A stretch of 64,000 nucleotides of DNA from CAWACP01 sp963832965 (GTDB taxonomy: Bacteria; Acidobacteriota; Terriglobia; Bryobacterales; Bryobacteraceae): NCBI GenBank assembly GCA_963832965.1, contig CAWHVW010000003.1:1-64000 (forward strand). Reading direction: 5' to 3'. The position numbers were made by a program, and so were the translations under genes. Positions 54,522 to 64,000 of the stretch are shown piece by piece. The notes beneath the pieces were generated by a model. That model was not told the origin of the DNA. It worked only from the letters and a program-made list of their open reading frames with translations, and searched no databases. How positions within the stretch are numbered: the stretch's first letter is position 1; each line of letters begins with the position of its first letter.

Positions 54522-57500
54522 CTACATCCTCATTTCCGCTTGTTCCGGAGGCGCCACGGGCGGAGCGGGCACGCCGTTGGTCCCATTAAACTTTACCGAC
54601 ACGAGGCGCGAAATTCCCGGCTCCTGCATGGTGACCCCGAACAACGACTGCGCGGCTTCCATGGTCCGCTTGGCGTGGGTGATGACCACGAACTGCGTCT
54701 GCATGGACATCTCTTTCAGCAGGCGCGTGAGCCGCTCGATGTTGGCTTCGTCCAGCGGCGCATCCACTTCGTCCAGAATGCAGAACGGGCTCGGCTGGTA
54801 GCGGAAGATGGCCATGAGCAGCGCCATCGCGGTCAATGACTTCTCGCCGCCGGAGAGGAGCAGCACGTTTTGCAGCTTCTTGCCGGGGGGCGACGCGACG
54901 ATGTCGATGCCGGACTCGGCCACGTTCTCTTCGTCGGTGAGCCGCATCTCGCCCACGCCGCCGCCAAACAGCGTCACGAACATTTCGCGGAAGTGCTCGT
55001 TGATGGCCGCGTACGCTTCGGTGAACCGCTTGCGCGACTCCACGTCGATCTCATGCAGCGCTTTCTCGGTGTCGCGAATGGAATCCAGCAGATCCTGCCG
55101 CTGGACGTTGAGAAACTCGTAGCGCTGTTGCGCTTCCTGGAATTGTTCCAGCGCCTCCGGATTCACGGGACCCAGCGCCTCGATGCGCGCGCGCAGGTCG
55201 GCTGCCTTTTGCTCGGCTTCGGTCAGGGCTTCGTCTTCGAGCGCGATCTCTTCGCCCGCGGCCAATTCGGCCACGGCGACGCCCAGCTCCTTGCGGCTGG
55301 TTTCGTCCATGTACTTCAGCTCGGCCTGCCTGCGGACCAGCTCGACCTCGATCTGGGAGCGCTTCTCGTTTCCGGCCTGCACCTCGGCACGCAGATGCTT
55401 CAACTCTTCGTCGAGCGCAGTGAGGCGGGCGCGCAGATCGGCTTCGCCCGCGGCGAGCGTATCAACCTGCTGTTCCAGCGCGGCGATCTCTTCCGTCAGC
55501 CGCGCCGACCGCGCATCCAGCTCGATGTTGTCGGAAAGCAACCGGGCGCGTTCCAGCCCCAGGCGCTCTATCTCCAAGGCGATCTCGTTGCGCCGCGAAG
55601 CCAGCTCGCGAACCTGCTGCTCCAGCCGCGATTGCTCGGCCCGCTCGCCCCTGCGCCGCTCCTCGAAACCGGCGAGATCGGCGCGCAGCGCGGAATGTTC
55701 CTCGGCGACGGCGGCCATCTGCGCCTGCAACGCGTCGTGCTCGGTGCGCGATTCTTCGAGGGCTCGCTCCTGCTCGATCTGGGCCTGCTGCTTTTCCGCG
55801 AGCAATGTGGTGTTGCTGTCGCGCTGCTCGATGGAACGCAGCCGATCCTTTTCGAGACGCTGCAACTCCATGCGCGAAACCGACACTTTCGATTGCGCCC
55901 GAGAGAACTCTTCGCCCATCTTGCGGAATTCGTGATCGAGCGCGAGCGCTTCTTTTTCCTGCTGCTGCTGGGCGGAGCGGAGGCGCTCCACCTGCTCGGA
56001 CAGCGCGGCCACTTCCTTGTCCAGTTCGTCGATGCCCGCCTCGGTGGTGGCGACAGCGGCCTGCTTCTGCTGCACCAGCCCGGCCAGCTCGCGCAGTTCG
56101 CGCTTGAGCGCCAGCGGACCAGCGCCGGTCTTCTTCCCGCCGGTGACCGCGTAGCCGTGATAACTGACGCCATCGGGCAACAGGAAATAGGCATCGGGCC
56201 AGGCGGGGGCGAGGCGCTGCGCGGTTTCACGATCTTCGGCCAGCCAGCAATTCGCCAGGCGCGCGATGAGATCGGCAGGCGCGTGGGTCAGGCCGTTGGT
56301 GAGGCGGAGACGATCGCCGAGGCGTCCGGTGATGCCGGGTTCGAAGGCCAGATTGTGCCGGTCGCGAGGCTGCGGCCACTCCGCGGGATGGATGAGAAAC
56401 GTGGCCCGGCCGTCCTGCCCGGCGCGCATTACTTCCACGCCGCGGCTGGCATCGGACCAATCGTTGACCACCACGTATTCGAGCTCTTCGTGAAGGAACT
56501 CTTCGGTGGCCTTTTCGAAACCGGGTTCCACTTCGACGAAATCCGCCAGCACGCCGAGCGGCTTGAGATCCGACGCCTGGCCGCGGTCGACCGCGGTGAA
56601 CAGCCGTTTCACGCTTTCGGTGGTGTAGGAGCGATGGGTGATGATTTCTTCGAGCGAGTCCTTGCGGGCTTTCATGCGCGAGGCCTCGCCCCGAAGCTGA
56701 TCGAGTTCACGGCGCATTTCGGATACCCGGTGACGCCGGTCGTTCAGTTCCTGATCGATGTTCCGGCGCTGATCGGCAGTGGCGGCCAGCTCCATTTGCC
56801 GCGCCGACATGCGCTCGGACAGCTCTGCCTTCACGCCGGCCAAACGCTCCAGCTCCCGCGCCGCGCTCTCTTCATCCACGAGGACTCGCGCGGTGTCGCG
56901 CTCGTTGGCCGCCAGATACCCTTCGATCTGGGTGATCTGGTTGTTCAGCGTAGAGGCTTCGCCGAGGATGCGCAGCACCTGCTGCCGTCCCGCTTCCATG
57001 CGGCGCGCGCGCTCCCGTAGTTGCTGTTGCAGGCGCTCGCGCTCCACGTTCATGGCGGCCAGCTTCTGGCGCACGGCTTCGGTCTGGCCATCCAGTTCCG
57101 CCAGCGAAGCCGTCTGCCGTTCCAGCAGAGCTTCGCTCTCCTGCTGCCGGTTGGCCAGCTCCTGCCCTTCCGTTTCGCCCTGCGTCAGACGCACCTCGAT
57201 GGTGGCAATTTGCGCCGCCTGCGATTCCAGACGCCCGCGGGTGCGTTCCTGATCCACGCGCAACTCGCCCAGACGCTGGCGCGCTTCGGTGAGTTCGGCG
57301 TCCAGCCGGTAGCTTTCCTGTTGCAGGCTGGTGTATTCGGTTTCCTGCTGGGAAACCTTCGCGGAGAGCGCCTGATATTCGGTGGTGGCGAGATTCAGCT
57401 CGATGACGGTTTTGCAGTCTCGCGCTCCAGAGTCTTGAAGCGCCCGCTGAGAGCACGCCGCAAGAGCTGCAACATCTCCGTCTTATATTCGTCGTAGCGC

Positions 57501-58198
57501 TTCGCCTTGGCCGCCTGACGCTTCAGCGAGTTCACCTGGCGGCTCACTTCTTCCAGGATGTCGAAGACGCGCGCCAGATTCTGTTTCGCGCCCTCCAGCT
57601 TCGCTTCGGCCAGCCGTTTGCGCGTTTTGAATTTGCCGATGCCCGCGGCCTCTTCAATCACGCCACGGCGATCCGAGGGCTTGTTGCTGAGAATCTGCCC
57701 GATGCGGCCCTGTTCGATGATGGCGTAACTTTCCGGACCGAGGCCGGTGCCGAGGAACAGATCCTGGATATCGCGCAGGCGGGCGATTTTGCCATTGATG
57801 AGATATTCGCTCTCGCCGCTGCGGAAGAGCCGGCGGGTGATGGTGATGTCCTGGGGCCGGGCGGTCCCGTTGGAGTGCCCGTTGGCGTGTCCGTTGGCGT
57901 GTCCGTTGAGGGGAAGTTCGACGTGCACGGCGGGGTCCGCCAGGGTCATGGTGACGGTGGCCATGCCCAGCGCCTTGCGATCCCGCGTACCGGCGAAGAT
58001 GACGTCTTCCATGCGGGCGCCACGGAGCAGCCTGGCAGATTGCTCACCCAGCACCCAACTGATGGCATCGCTGAGGTTGCTTTTTCCACAACCGTTGGGG
58101 CCCACAACGGCGGCGATGCCGGTGCCGTTGAAGCGCATTTCGGTCTTGTCAAAGAACGACTTGAAGCCCTGAATTTCGACGCGCTTGAGTCTCAGCAA
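54522..58198 (-). CDS. smc: Chromosome segregation protein SMC (one frame break)
   Basis: SMC condensin subunit, over 1200 residues. The N-terminal head (58198 to about 57411) has VEIQGFKSFFDK, Walker A GPNGCGKSNLSDAI and the GLGPESYAIIEQGRIGQIL segment. Long coiled coils flank a hinge (LGVLADFVEVEPGFEKATEEFLHEELEYVVV). The C-terminal head has VLLLSGGEKSLTAMALLMAI and Walker B FCILDEVDAPLDEANI. The frame breaks at the AAAA run (57411-57414 on the plus strand as TTTT): adding one A joins ERETAK to TVIELNLATTEYQALSA. Since smc is usually essential, a sequencing deletion is likely. The N-terminal head also carries an NGHANGHANGHSNG insert from a 12-base tandem repeat. No scpA/scpB nearby. Confidence 0.9.
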
Positions 58199-58390
58199 CG
58201 GAGTGCTCCCCCTTCTCAGTGTAGACGGCCCGATCTTTTATCCGGACGCAAAGCTATGACGACTTCTCTCGGGGGGATGAGAACATCCTAAACGCATTCC
58301 CGCGAAAAGTAAAGCGGCACGCATACAAGATATTGTACCGTACGCCAGAACCACACGAGATGTGGGAATGGGCACGAAAATTAGGTGAAG

Positions 58391-59019
58391 TCAGCGCCGC
58401 ATCAGCTTAAAGGCGATCTCGCGGCCGAGGCCGCCGAAGGCGAGCGAAATCCACAGGAGGGCGAATGGTTCCAGGAGGCGCGCCTGGGTGAGGGTCCGGC
58501 GTCCACGGCGTCGAAGCCGAGTTCTTCCGCCAGCCGTTTCACCGTTTGTTTGGCGCCGGCGTCGTCGCCGCAATAGAACAGCACGGCCCGGTCCGCGCCG
58601 AAGGCTGGAACCGCCATGATATTGAAACCAATGGTGTTGAAGGCCTTTACTACCTTCGCTCCGCCCGCCCATGCGGCCACCTGCTCAGCGGCCGATGTGG
58701 TGGTGCCGAGTTGCAGGCCATCGAGGCCGGGGCGCAGGGGATTCATAGCATCAATGAGGACCTTGCCCTCGAGCGCGCCGATCAAGCCCAGCACTTCCTT
58801 TGCCGCGGACCGGGGAGTGGCAGGCAGAAGCACGTCGCTCTCGTGGGCAGCCCCGGCCGGGGTCGCCGAGCGCGCGGAACGACCGGCCTGGGCGACGAGC
58901 TGCTTCATGGAATCCGAGCCGGGGTCTCGCGAGCCGAAGATGACCTGGTGCCCGGCCCGCGCCCAGCGCGTGCCGAGCGTGCCTCCGACGTTACCGGATC
59001 CGATGATGCCGATGTTCAT
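58391..59019 (-). CDS. F420/NADP-type oxidoreductase (NADPH-dependent F420 reductase-like), one frame break
   Basis: Rossmann-fold protein of about 209 residues. The N-terminus MNIGIIGSGNVGGTLGTRWARAGHQVIFGSRDP has the dinucleotide motif and a Ser-Arg that suggests NADP(H); KVLIDAMNPL and KVVKAFNTIGFNIM are family motifs shared with F420 reductases and ProC-like proteins. The first frame ends with aberrant sequence after DAVDAGP (58402), while adding one base near 58496 continues as LTQARLLEPFALLWISLAF..GLGREIAFKLMRR to 58391, the normal helical C-terminus. The break is therefore probably a single-base sequencing deletion. Confidence 0.82.
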
Positions 59020-59085
59020 TTCTGAATGTTAGCTCACCATTTGCGGGCTGGCAGCGCACGGCGCTGCCCAACGAGGCAGCGGAGG

Positions 59086-61761
59086 TTATTCGGCGCGGAG
59101 AGCTTCGAGCGGGTTCACCGATGCGGCGCGGCGCGCGGGGATGTAGCTGGCCAGCAGCGACGCGACCGCAAGCACGGCCGCGACACCGGCGAGGGTGGGT
59201 ACATCCCAGGATTCGACACCGAAGAGGAGATCGCGCATGAGCGTGGCTGTGGCCAGGGAGCACAGCAGGCCCGCGACAATACCAATGCCCGTCAACCATC
59301 CGGCCTCCGTCAAAATGAGCCGATAGACATTCGCGCGCTGCGCGCCGAGCGCCATGCGCACTCCGATCTCGCGGGTTCGCTGGCTCACCGAGTAAGCGAC
59401 CACGCCGTAGAGTCCCACCACGCCCAGAAGCAAGGCCAGCACGGCGAAGCCTCCCGCCAGCAGCGCGGTCGACCGATGGAGCCATGCCGAGGGCGAGTCT
59501 TGAATGGTGTCGTTCATGGTTGTCGCACTTACCGTCACGATGCCCGGATCAATTTGATGAATCGCAGCGGCCAGCGTGGGCAGCATCGACTGCTCGGATT
59601 GGCCGGTGCGAACGACCAGCGAGAAATAGGTGTCGGGCGCCTGGTTAAAAGGATAATATACGGCCGGCGTGATCGCGGTGTCCAGGGTGGCCTCGCGGAT
59701 GTCGTCCACGACACCGACAATCTCGTAAAGCGACTCCGGCGAGAGCACGATGTCGCCAATCTTCCGGCCGACAGGATCTTCGCCGGCGAAATATTTTCGC
59801 GCCAGCGCCTCGTTAATGACCAGCACCCGGCGCTTCGAACTATCGTCGGCATCGGTAAAAAAACGACCTCGCAGCAGCCTGGCACGAAGGGTATGGAAGT
59901 AATCCGGGCTCACGTCGCGTTCATTCACGTCATTGTGCTGTCCGTTATACGGTTTGCCCACGATTCTGATCCATGTCGTATTGCCATTGCCGTTCACAGG
60001 AAGTTGTGTGGACAAACCAACGGACTTCACGCCAGGCAGGCTGGCCATGCGGCCCATCATCCGCCGGGCCACTTCCACCCACTGCGCGCTTGTCTTATAA
60101 GTGGACTCGGGAATCGCGATGACCAGGGCGGCCAGATGATCGGGCTGAAACGCCAGATCCACATGGAGCAGACGGTAGAAGCTTTGGCCGAGCAGGCCGG
60201 CGCCAACCAGCAGCACCATGGCGGTGGCCAGCTCCAGCACAACCAGCTTCGAGCCGACGCGGCGCCAGGTCCGGCCCGCGGATCCGCGGCTGCCCTCGGT
60301 CAGGCTGTCGCGCATCGCCGACAGAGAAAAGTGCACGGCGGGAGTGATGGCGAATAAGATTGCGGCGAGCAGCGAGAGCACTCCGGCGAACGCAAGCACG
60401 CGCCCGTTCAGGGCGAGGCCATCGAGATAGGACGCCTTTGCCAGCATGTCCACGGGGATGAGCCGGACAAGGAACTGCATGGCCCAGTGCGCCGCCAGCA
60501 CACCAAAGAAGCTGCCCGCCACCACCAGAACCAGCCCCTCGGTGACGAACTGGCTCACCAGACGCGCGCGCGAGGCACCCAGAGCGCTGCGGACGGCCAG
60601 CTCTCGCTTGCGCCCGTCGGAACGCACCAGAAGCAGGCTGGCCACATTCACGGTGGAGATGAGCAGGAGGAGCCCGGTTCCTCCCAGCAACATCAGCAGG
60701 ATTGGCCGCATGTTTCCGACAATCGTTTCGCTCAGCGGCATCACGGAGGCGCCCTGACCGCGATTGGAATCGGGATACTGCTTTTCCAGCTGCCGCGCTA
60801 TCAACGCCATGTCCGCGGACGCGGTTTCCACGGAGACGCCATCGCGGAGCCGGGCGACGCCACGGAGATTGTGGCAGCCTCGCCTCTGCTCGCATCCGCC
60901 AGCGGCGCGTTCCGTGGTCCAGAACTCGGCCGGCTCGGCGGGAGCGAAATGAAACTCCTTTGGCAACACGCCGATGATGGTGTAGGGAGCGCCGGCCAGA
61001 ATAACCGCCTGCCCCAGGACATCCTTTCTTCCGCCGAACCGCTCCCGCCAGGACGAGTAACTGAGCAGAACAGTGCGGGGCGCGGAGGGTGAATCCTCTC
61101 CGGCATAGAAATCGCGTCCGAGGATCGGCGTAACGCCGAGCGTTCGAAAGAACCCGTCACTCACCTGGGCGCCGCGCGAGGGCTGCGCGCCCGCAGACGT
61201 GGTCAAAATGAACCCAGTGTGGTGGTACACGTCGAGCGAGCTGAACACCCGGTTGAGTTTCTTCCAGTCCAGATAATCGAAATAGGACAGGGGGCACTGC
61301 GGACAAAGCGCGGCGCGCTCCGTCACGCCCATAATCCGGCTGGGATTGCGGTAAGGCAGCGGCTTGATCAGGGCCGCATCCACAAAGGCGAAAATGGCCA
61401 CGCTGGCGCACATGCCGAGGGCCAGGACGAGGATGGCGGTCGCGGTGAAGCCGGGGTTCTTTCGCAACTGCCTGATGGCGAAGCGAATGTCCCGCAGCAG
61501 GTGATCGAGGAACGGGATAGTGCGGCGCTCCCGGCATGCTTCCTTCACCGATTCCACGCCACCGAGCTTCAAGAGGGCGTCGCGGCGGGCCTGCCGCGGG
61601 GTCATGCCCGCGCGCAGGTTGTCGTCGATGTGCATCTGGAGATGCCCTGCGATCTCTTCCTCAAGATCGCGATTGAATTCCCGCTCGCGCTGTTTTCCGG
61701 GAAGGAGGGCGGCCAGCCGCAGGGCCAACGGACGTAACCCCTTTACAAAAGACTCTCGCAT
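59086..61761 (-). CDS. ADOP-type FtsX/MacB permease, complete
   Basis: Acidobacterial duplicated orphan permease of 891 residues. The N-terminal extension EFNRDLEEEIAGHLQMHIDDNLRAGMTPRQARRDALLKLGG is the feature lost in the other copy at 43923. The first helix follows DHLLRDIRFAIRQLRKNPGFTATAILVLALGMCASVAIFAFVD. Two MacB periplasmic domains (RIMGVTERAALCPQCP... and VSPDYFHTLRARLLRGRFFTD) separate eight helices in all; SVSQRTREIGVRMALGAQRANVYRLILTEAGWL and PARRAASVNPLEALRAE close it. No ABC ATPase is adjacent, as usual for this family. Role unknown; efflux or lipoprotein-related. Confidence 0.92.
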   Translation of the reverse strand: MRESFVKGLRPLALRLAALLPGKQREREFNRDLEEEIAGHLQMHIDDNLRAGMTPRQARRDALLKLGGVESVKEACRERRTIPFLDHLLRDIRFAIRQLRKNPGFTATAILVLALGMCASVAIFAFVDAALIKPLPYRNPSRIMGVTERAALCPQCPLSYFDYLDWKKLNRVFSSLDVYHHTGFILTTSAGAQPSRGAQVSDGFFRTLGVTPILGRDFYAGEDSPSAPRTVLLSYSSWRERFGGRKDVLGQAVILAGAPYTIIGVLPKEFHFAPAEPAEFWTTERAAGGCEQRRGCHNLRGVARLRDGVSVETASADMALIARQLEKQYPDSNRGQGASVMPLSETIVGNMRPILLMLLGGTGLLLLISTVNVASLLLVRSDGRKRELAVRSALGASRARLVSQFVTEGLVLVVAGSFFGVLAAHWAMQFLVRLIPVDMLAKASYLDGLALNGRVLAFAGVLSLLAAILFAITPAVHFSLSAMRDSLTEGSRGSAGRTWRRVGSKLVVLELATAMVLLVGAGLLGQSFYRLLHVDLAFQPDHLAALVIAIPESTYKTSAQWVEVARRMMGRMASLPGVKSVGLSTQLPVNGNGNTTWIRIVGKPYNGQHNDVNERDVSPDYFHTLRARLLRGRFFTDADDSSKRRVLVINEALARKYFAGEDPVGRKIGDIVLSPESLYEIVGVVDDIREATLDTAITPAVYYPFNQAPDTYFSLVVRTGQSEQSMLPTLAAAIHQIDPGIVTVSATTMNDTIQDSPSAWLHRSTALLAGGFAVLALLLGVVGLYGVVAYSVSQRTREIGVRMALGAQRANVYRLILTEAGWLTGIGIVAGLLCSLATATLMRDLLFGVESWDVPTLAGVAAVLAVASLLASYIPARRAASVNPLEALRAE

Positions 61762-61830
61762 CTCCTATTGGCTACCCACATGAATGGTTGCACACCTTCT
61801 ATGGGAAAGCAATAGGGGTGCGCGAGCGAC

Positions 61831-62289
61831 TCAGGCTTCGATGCGCAGAAAGAACTCGCCGGCCTCTTCTTCGTGGACGTAGCCGAGCTTTTCGCAGAAC
61901 AACCGCGCCGCTTCGTTTTGTCTGGCGGCCGAAAACGCCAGCCCGCGCGCCCGCGTTTCCAGGGCGAGCTGGCGGGCCCGGTCATGCAGGGCTTGGGCAA
62001 TGCCCCGGCGGCGGAATTCGGGGAGAACATACAGATCACTCAGGATCCAGATCCGTTTCATCCAGACAGAAGAGAAGCTCGGGTACAGTTGGGTGAAACC
62101 CAGGGCTCGCTGAAAGCTGCCGTTACCCTCGCTGGCGAAGAAAATGGCGGAATCGCGCCTCTCCAGGCGCTCCGCGAGGTACACCCGCGCGCCTTCCCGA
62201 TTGGCAGGCTGCGCGTGGTGTTGCCGGTACTCGTCAAAGAGATCGACGATCAGCGACAGATGCCTGGTGTAAGCCTGCAGAATGTCCAC
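61831..62289 (-). CDS. GNAT-family N-acetyltransferase
   Basis: Acetyltransferase of 152 residues. IWILSDLYVLPEFRRRGIAQALHDRARQLA contains motif A with the RRRGIA acetyl-CoA loop, and GLAFSAARQNEAARLFCEKLGYV is motif B, ending with the usual KLGY. LYPSFSSVWMKRI fits the YxSxxS-like acceptor-site region. The substrate is unknown. Starts on ATG at 62289. Confidence 0.9.
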   Translation of the reverse strand: MDILQAYTRHLSLIVDLFDEYRQHHAQPANREGARVYLAERLERRDSAIFFASEGNGSFQRALGFTQLYPSFSSVWMKRIWILSDLYVLPEFRRRGIAQALHDRARQLALETRARGLAFSAARQNEAARLFCEKLGYVHEEEAGEFFLRIEA

Positions 62290-62335
62290 TCATTCATTTT
62301 CGCCTGTCCGGCGGTCAGGCTGACCTCGGAAAATT

Positions 62336-62365
62336 CCGCTCCGTCACCGTCGCGGTTCGGTAACT
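62336..62365 (+). repeat. Dispersed palindromic repeat family A, short copy overlapping a gene end
   Basis: CCGCTCCGTCACCGTCGCGG followed by TTCGGTAACT. Its complementary strand encodes TVTEPRR and the TGA of the histidine kinase. Confidence 0.88.
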
Positions 62366-64000
62366 GTTTGGCTGGACAGGTAGGTATCGAGCATCTTCCG
62401 GATCTCGCCCTCGCTGATGGGCTTGCTGACGTAGCCGTCCATACCCGATTTCAGGCAGCGTTCCCGGTCCTGGGGAAGCGCATAGGCGGTCATGGCGATG
62501 ATGGGGGTGTGGCGCGTGGCGCCTTCGAGGCGGCGGATTTGCGCGGTGGCCTCGAAGCCGTCCATTTCCGGCATCTGGCAATCCATAAATATGATCTGGT
62601 AGTCAGCGGTGGAACAACGCTCAACCGCTTCGCGGCCGTTCAGAGCCGTTTCCACCACGGCACCGGATTTTTCCAGCAGACGCCTGGCCAGTTTCTGATT
62701 GACCGCGTTGTCTTCGACGAGGAGCACGCGGGGGGACGGACGGGGCGCGCGTTCTTCGGTCTCCGGAGGCGGGGCCACGGCCTCGGGCGGCTGGTTGAGC
62801 GCGCCGAGAATCGCCCGGCGAAGCGTCGCCTGACTGACCGGCTTCAGCAGACGCTCAGAGATGCGCGCGCGATCGAACCGCTGGCGGTCGCCCGGAAATT
62901 CGGCCGAGCTCAGCATGAGGATAGCGACCTCATCGCCATGGGGCATGAGCCGGATGCGCTCCGAGGTTTCGAGACCGTTCATCCCGGGCATGTGCGCATC
63001 CATCAGGATGAGACGGAAGGGAGTGCCCTTCTCCTCCTCAGCCTGCCAGGCTTCGGCCGCCGATTCGCCGGTGCCGGCGCTGGAGACATCCAGCTTCCAG
63101 CTCAGCAGCGTCTCTTCGAGGATTTGCCGGTTGGTGGGATTGTCGTCGACGACCAGCACGCGAGAGCCCCGGTATTGCAGCAGCTCCAGCCCTTCAGGGC
63201 CGGGCGCGATCTGGTGCGCGACGCCCAGGGGCATTTCGAAATAGAAGCGGCTGCCTTTGCCGAACTCGCTTTTCAACTCCAGGCGCCCTCCCATCAACTC
63301 CACCAGGCGGTGCGAGATGGTGAGGCCGAGGCCCGTTCCGCCGTACTTCCGCGAAGTGGCGGTCTCGGCCTGGCCGAAGGCTTCGAAAATGCTCGCGGAC
63401 TTGTCACGGGCGATGCCGATTCCGGTATCGCGAACCGAGAACAACAGGCGGCAGCCACCGGGGACGAGGGAAGTGAGAGTGACCTCCGTTTCCACTTCGC
63501 CTTTTTCGGTGAACTTGATGGCGTTTCCAATCAGGTTGATGAGAACCTGGCGCAGCCGGCCGCAATCGCCGACAACCATTTCGGGCACGTTGGGAGCGAT
63601 CCGGCAGAGCAACTCGAGGTTCTTTTTCGCGGCGCGCACCGACAAAGTGCGCACGATGTCGAAGATGGCTTCGCGCAGGTCGAAGGCCTCCGTCTCGATG
63701 GCCAGCTTGCGGGCCTCGATCCGCGAGAAATCGAGGATGTCGTTAATGACCCGGAGCAGGGCGTTGGCGGAACCGCGGACATCGATCAGGTATTCCTTTT
63801 GCTCGCGGGTGAGTTCGGTATCCAGCGCCAGCTCCGTCATCCCGATGATGCCGTTCATGGGCGTGCGGATTTCATGGCTCATGTTGGCGAGGAACTCGGA
63901 CTTGGCCCGATTCGCGTGGTCGGCTCGCCGGCGCGCCTTCCGCGCGAGCACGGTCTGCCATCCCAGCAGGGCCGAAATCACGCCGAGCGCCAGCACGGTC
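62344..64000 (-). CDS. Hybrid sensor histidine kinase with two receiver domains (5' partial)
   Basis: Signal-transduction kinase entering from the right window edge. A membrane or linker segment (ALGVISALLGWQTVLARKARRRADHANRAK) leads to the HisKA domain with the phospho-acceptor His in FLANMSHEIRTPMNGIIGM. HATPase boxes follow: N (LINLIGNAIKFTEKGEV), G1 (VRDTGIGI), F and G2 (YGGTGLGLTISHRLVELMGG). Receiver 1 (LVVDDNPTNRQIL, LILMDAHMPGMNG) and receiver 2 (LLVEDNAVNQKLAR, IIFMDCQMPEMDG) have phospho-acceptor Asp. The last residues (TVTEPRR) and the stop come from a dispersed repeat. The sensor part is outside the window. Confidence 0.9.
   Translation of the reverse strand, partial: TVLALGVISALLGWQTVLARKARRRADHANRAKSEFLANMSHEIRTPMNGIIGMTELALDTELTREQKEYLIDVRGSANALLRVINDILDFSRIEARKLAIETEAFDLREAIFDIVRTLSVRAAKKNLELLCRIAPNVPEMVVGDCGRLRQVLINLIGNAIKFTEKGEVETEVTLTSLVPGGCRLLFSVRDTGIGIARDKSASIFEAFGQAETATSRKYGGTGLGLTISHRLVELMGGRLELKSEFGKGSRFYFEMPLGVAHQIAPGPEGLELLQYRGSRVLVVDDNPTNRQILEETLLSWKLDVSSAGTGESAAEAWQAEEEKGTPFRLILMDAHMPGMNGLETSERIRLMPHGDEVAILMLSSAEFPGDRQRFDRARISERLLKPVSQATLRRAILGALNQPPEAVAPPPETEERAPRPSPRVLLVEDNAVNQKLARRLLEKSGAVVETALNGREAVERCSTADYQIIFMDCQMPEMDGFEATAQIRRLEGATRHTPIIAMTAYALPQDRERCLKSGMDGYVSKPISEGEIRKMLDTYLSSQTVTEPRR

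Noticed and set aside
54870..57020. Long open frame of 716 codons antisense to smc
   Set aside because: It is the high-GC shadow of the SMC coiled coil; its composition is Leu/Gly/Arg-rich without motifs.
57395..57430. Programmed ribosomal frameshift in smc
   Set aside because: The A-run lacks a downstream stimulatory structure I can recognise, and similar one-base breaks occur in unrelated genes here, so a sequence error is more likely.

Overview
This window looks like a chromosomal segment of a high-GC soil acidobacterium of the Bryobacterales/Solibacterales type. That placement rests on gene content, not on a search. The content includes large secreted proteins with SBBP/BNR repeats and BACON domains, an Oar-like TonB-dependent receptor with a carboxypeptidase-regulatory domain, two ADOP-type FtsX/MacB permeases, an S53 peptidase, a right-handed beta-helix protein ending in the Solibacter-type C-terminal domain (TIGR03437-like), and an imuA-imuB-dnaE2 mutagenesis cassette.

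Layout. 1-975: right end of an IS21-like element (istB) that cuts off the 3' end of a large secreted repeat protein (976-4519). 4.6-11.4 kb: a tartrate/malate-type dehydrogenase, unknown proteins, a GH50-like agarase-type hydrolase and a family 2 glycosyltransferase. 11.6-18.9 kb: a tightly packed minus-strand operon of ABC ATPase, permease, PaaK/LuxE-like adenylate-forming enzyme, substrate-binding protein and TonB receptor, which reads as one outer-to-inner-membrane uptake-and-activation system. 19-23 kb: methyltransferase, PMT-like glycosyltransferase, two small envelope proteins. 23-28.1 kb: a frameshifted S53 peptidase and an amidase. 28.3-29.7 kb: a complete IS701-type element with a CTAA duplication. 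29.7-36.7 kb: beta-helix protein, an ABM-like protein, a short-chain dehydrogenase, a Mur-ligase-like protein, a polysaccharide deacetylase and a DUF1036 protein. 37-43.8 kb: tRNA-Leu(GAG)-secG, tandem signal peptidases I, a GDP-mannose pyrophosphorylase, galT and a sodium/solute symporter. 43.9-52.4 kb: ADOP permease, a DUF1697 protein and imuA-imuB-dnaE2. 52.4-64 kb: vapBC, adenosine deaminase, smc, an F420/NADP-type oxidoreductase, a second ADOP permease, a GNAT acetyltransferase and a truncated hybrid histidine kinase.

Two features run through the whole window. First, at least three families of short palindromic or tandem repeats sit between genes, and some reach into coding sequence: one supplies the last codons and stop of the histidine kinase, another interrupts the start of dnaE2. 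Second, seven reading-frame breaks (S53 peptidase x3, ABM-like protein, ADOP permease, smc, F420/NADP oxidoreductase) are each repaired by adding a single base, mostly in a short homopolymer. This points to uncorrected sequencing deletions rather than gene decay.
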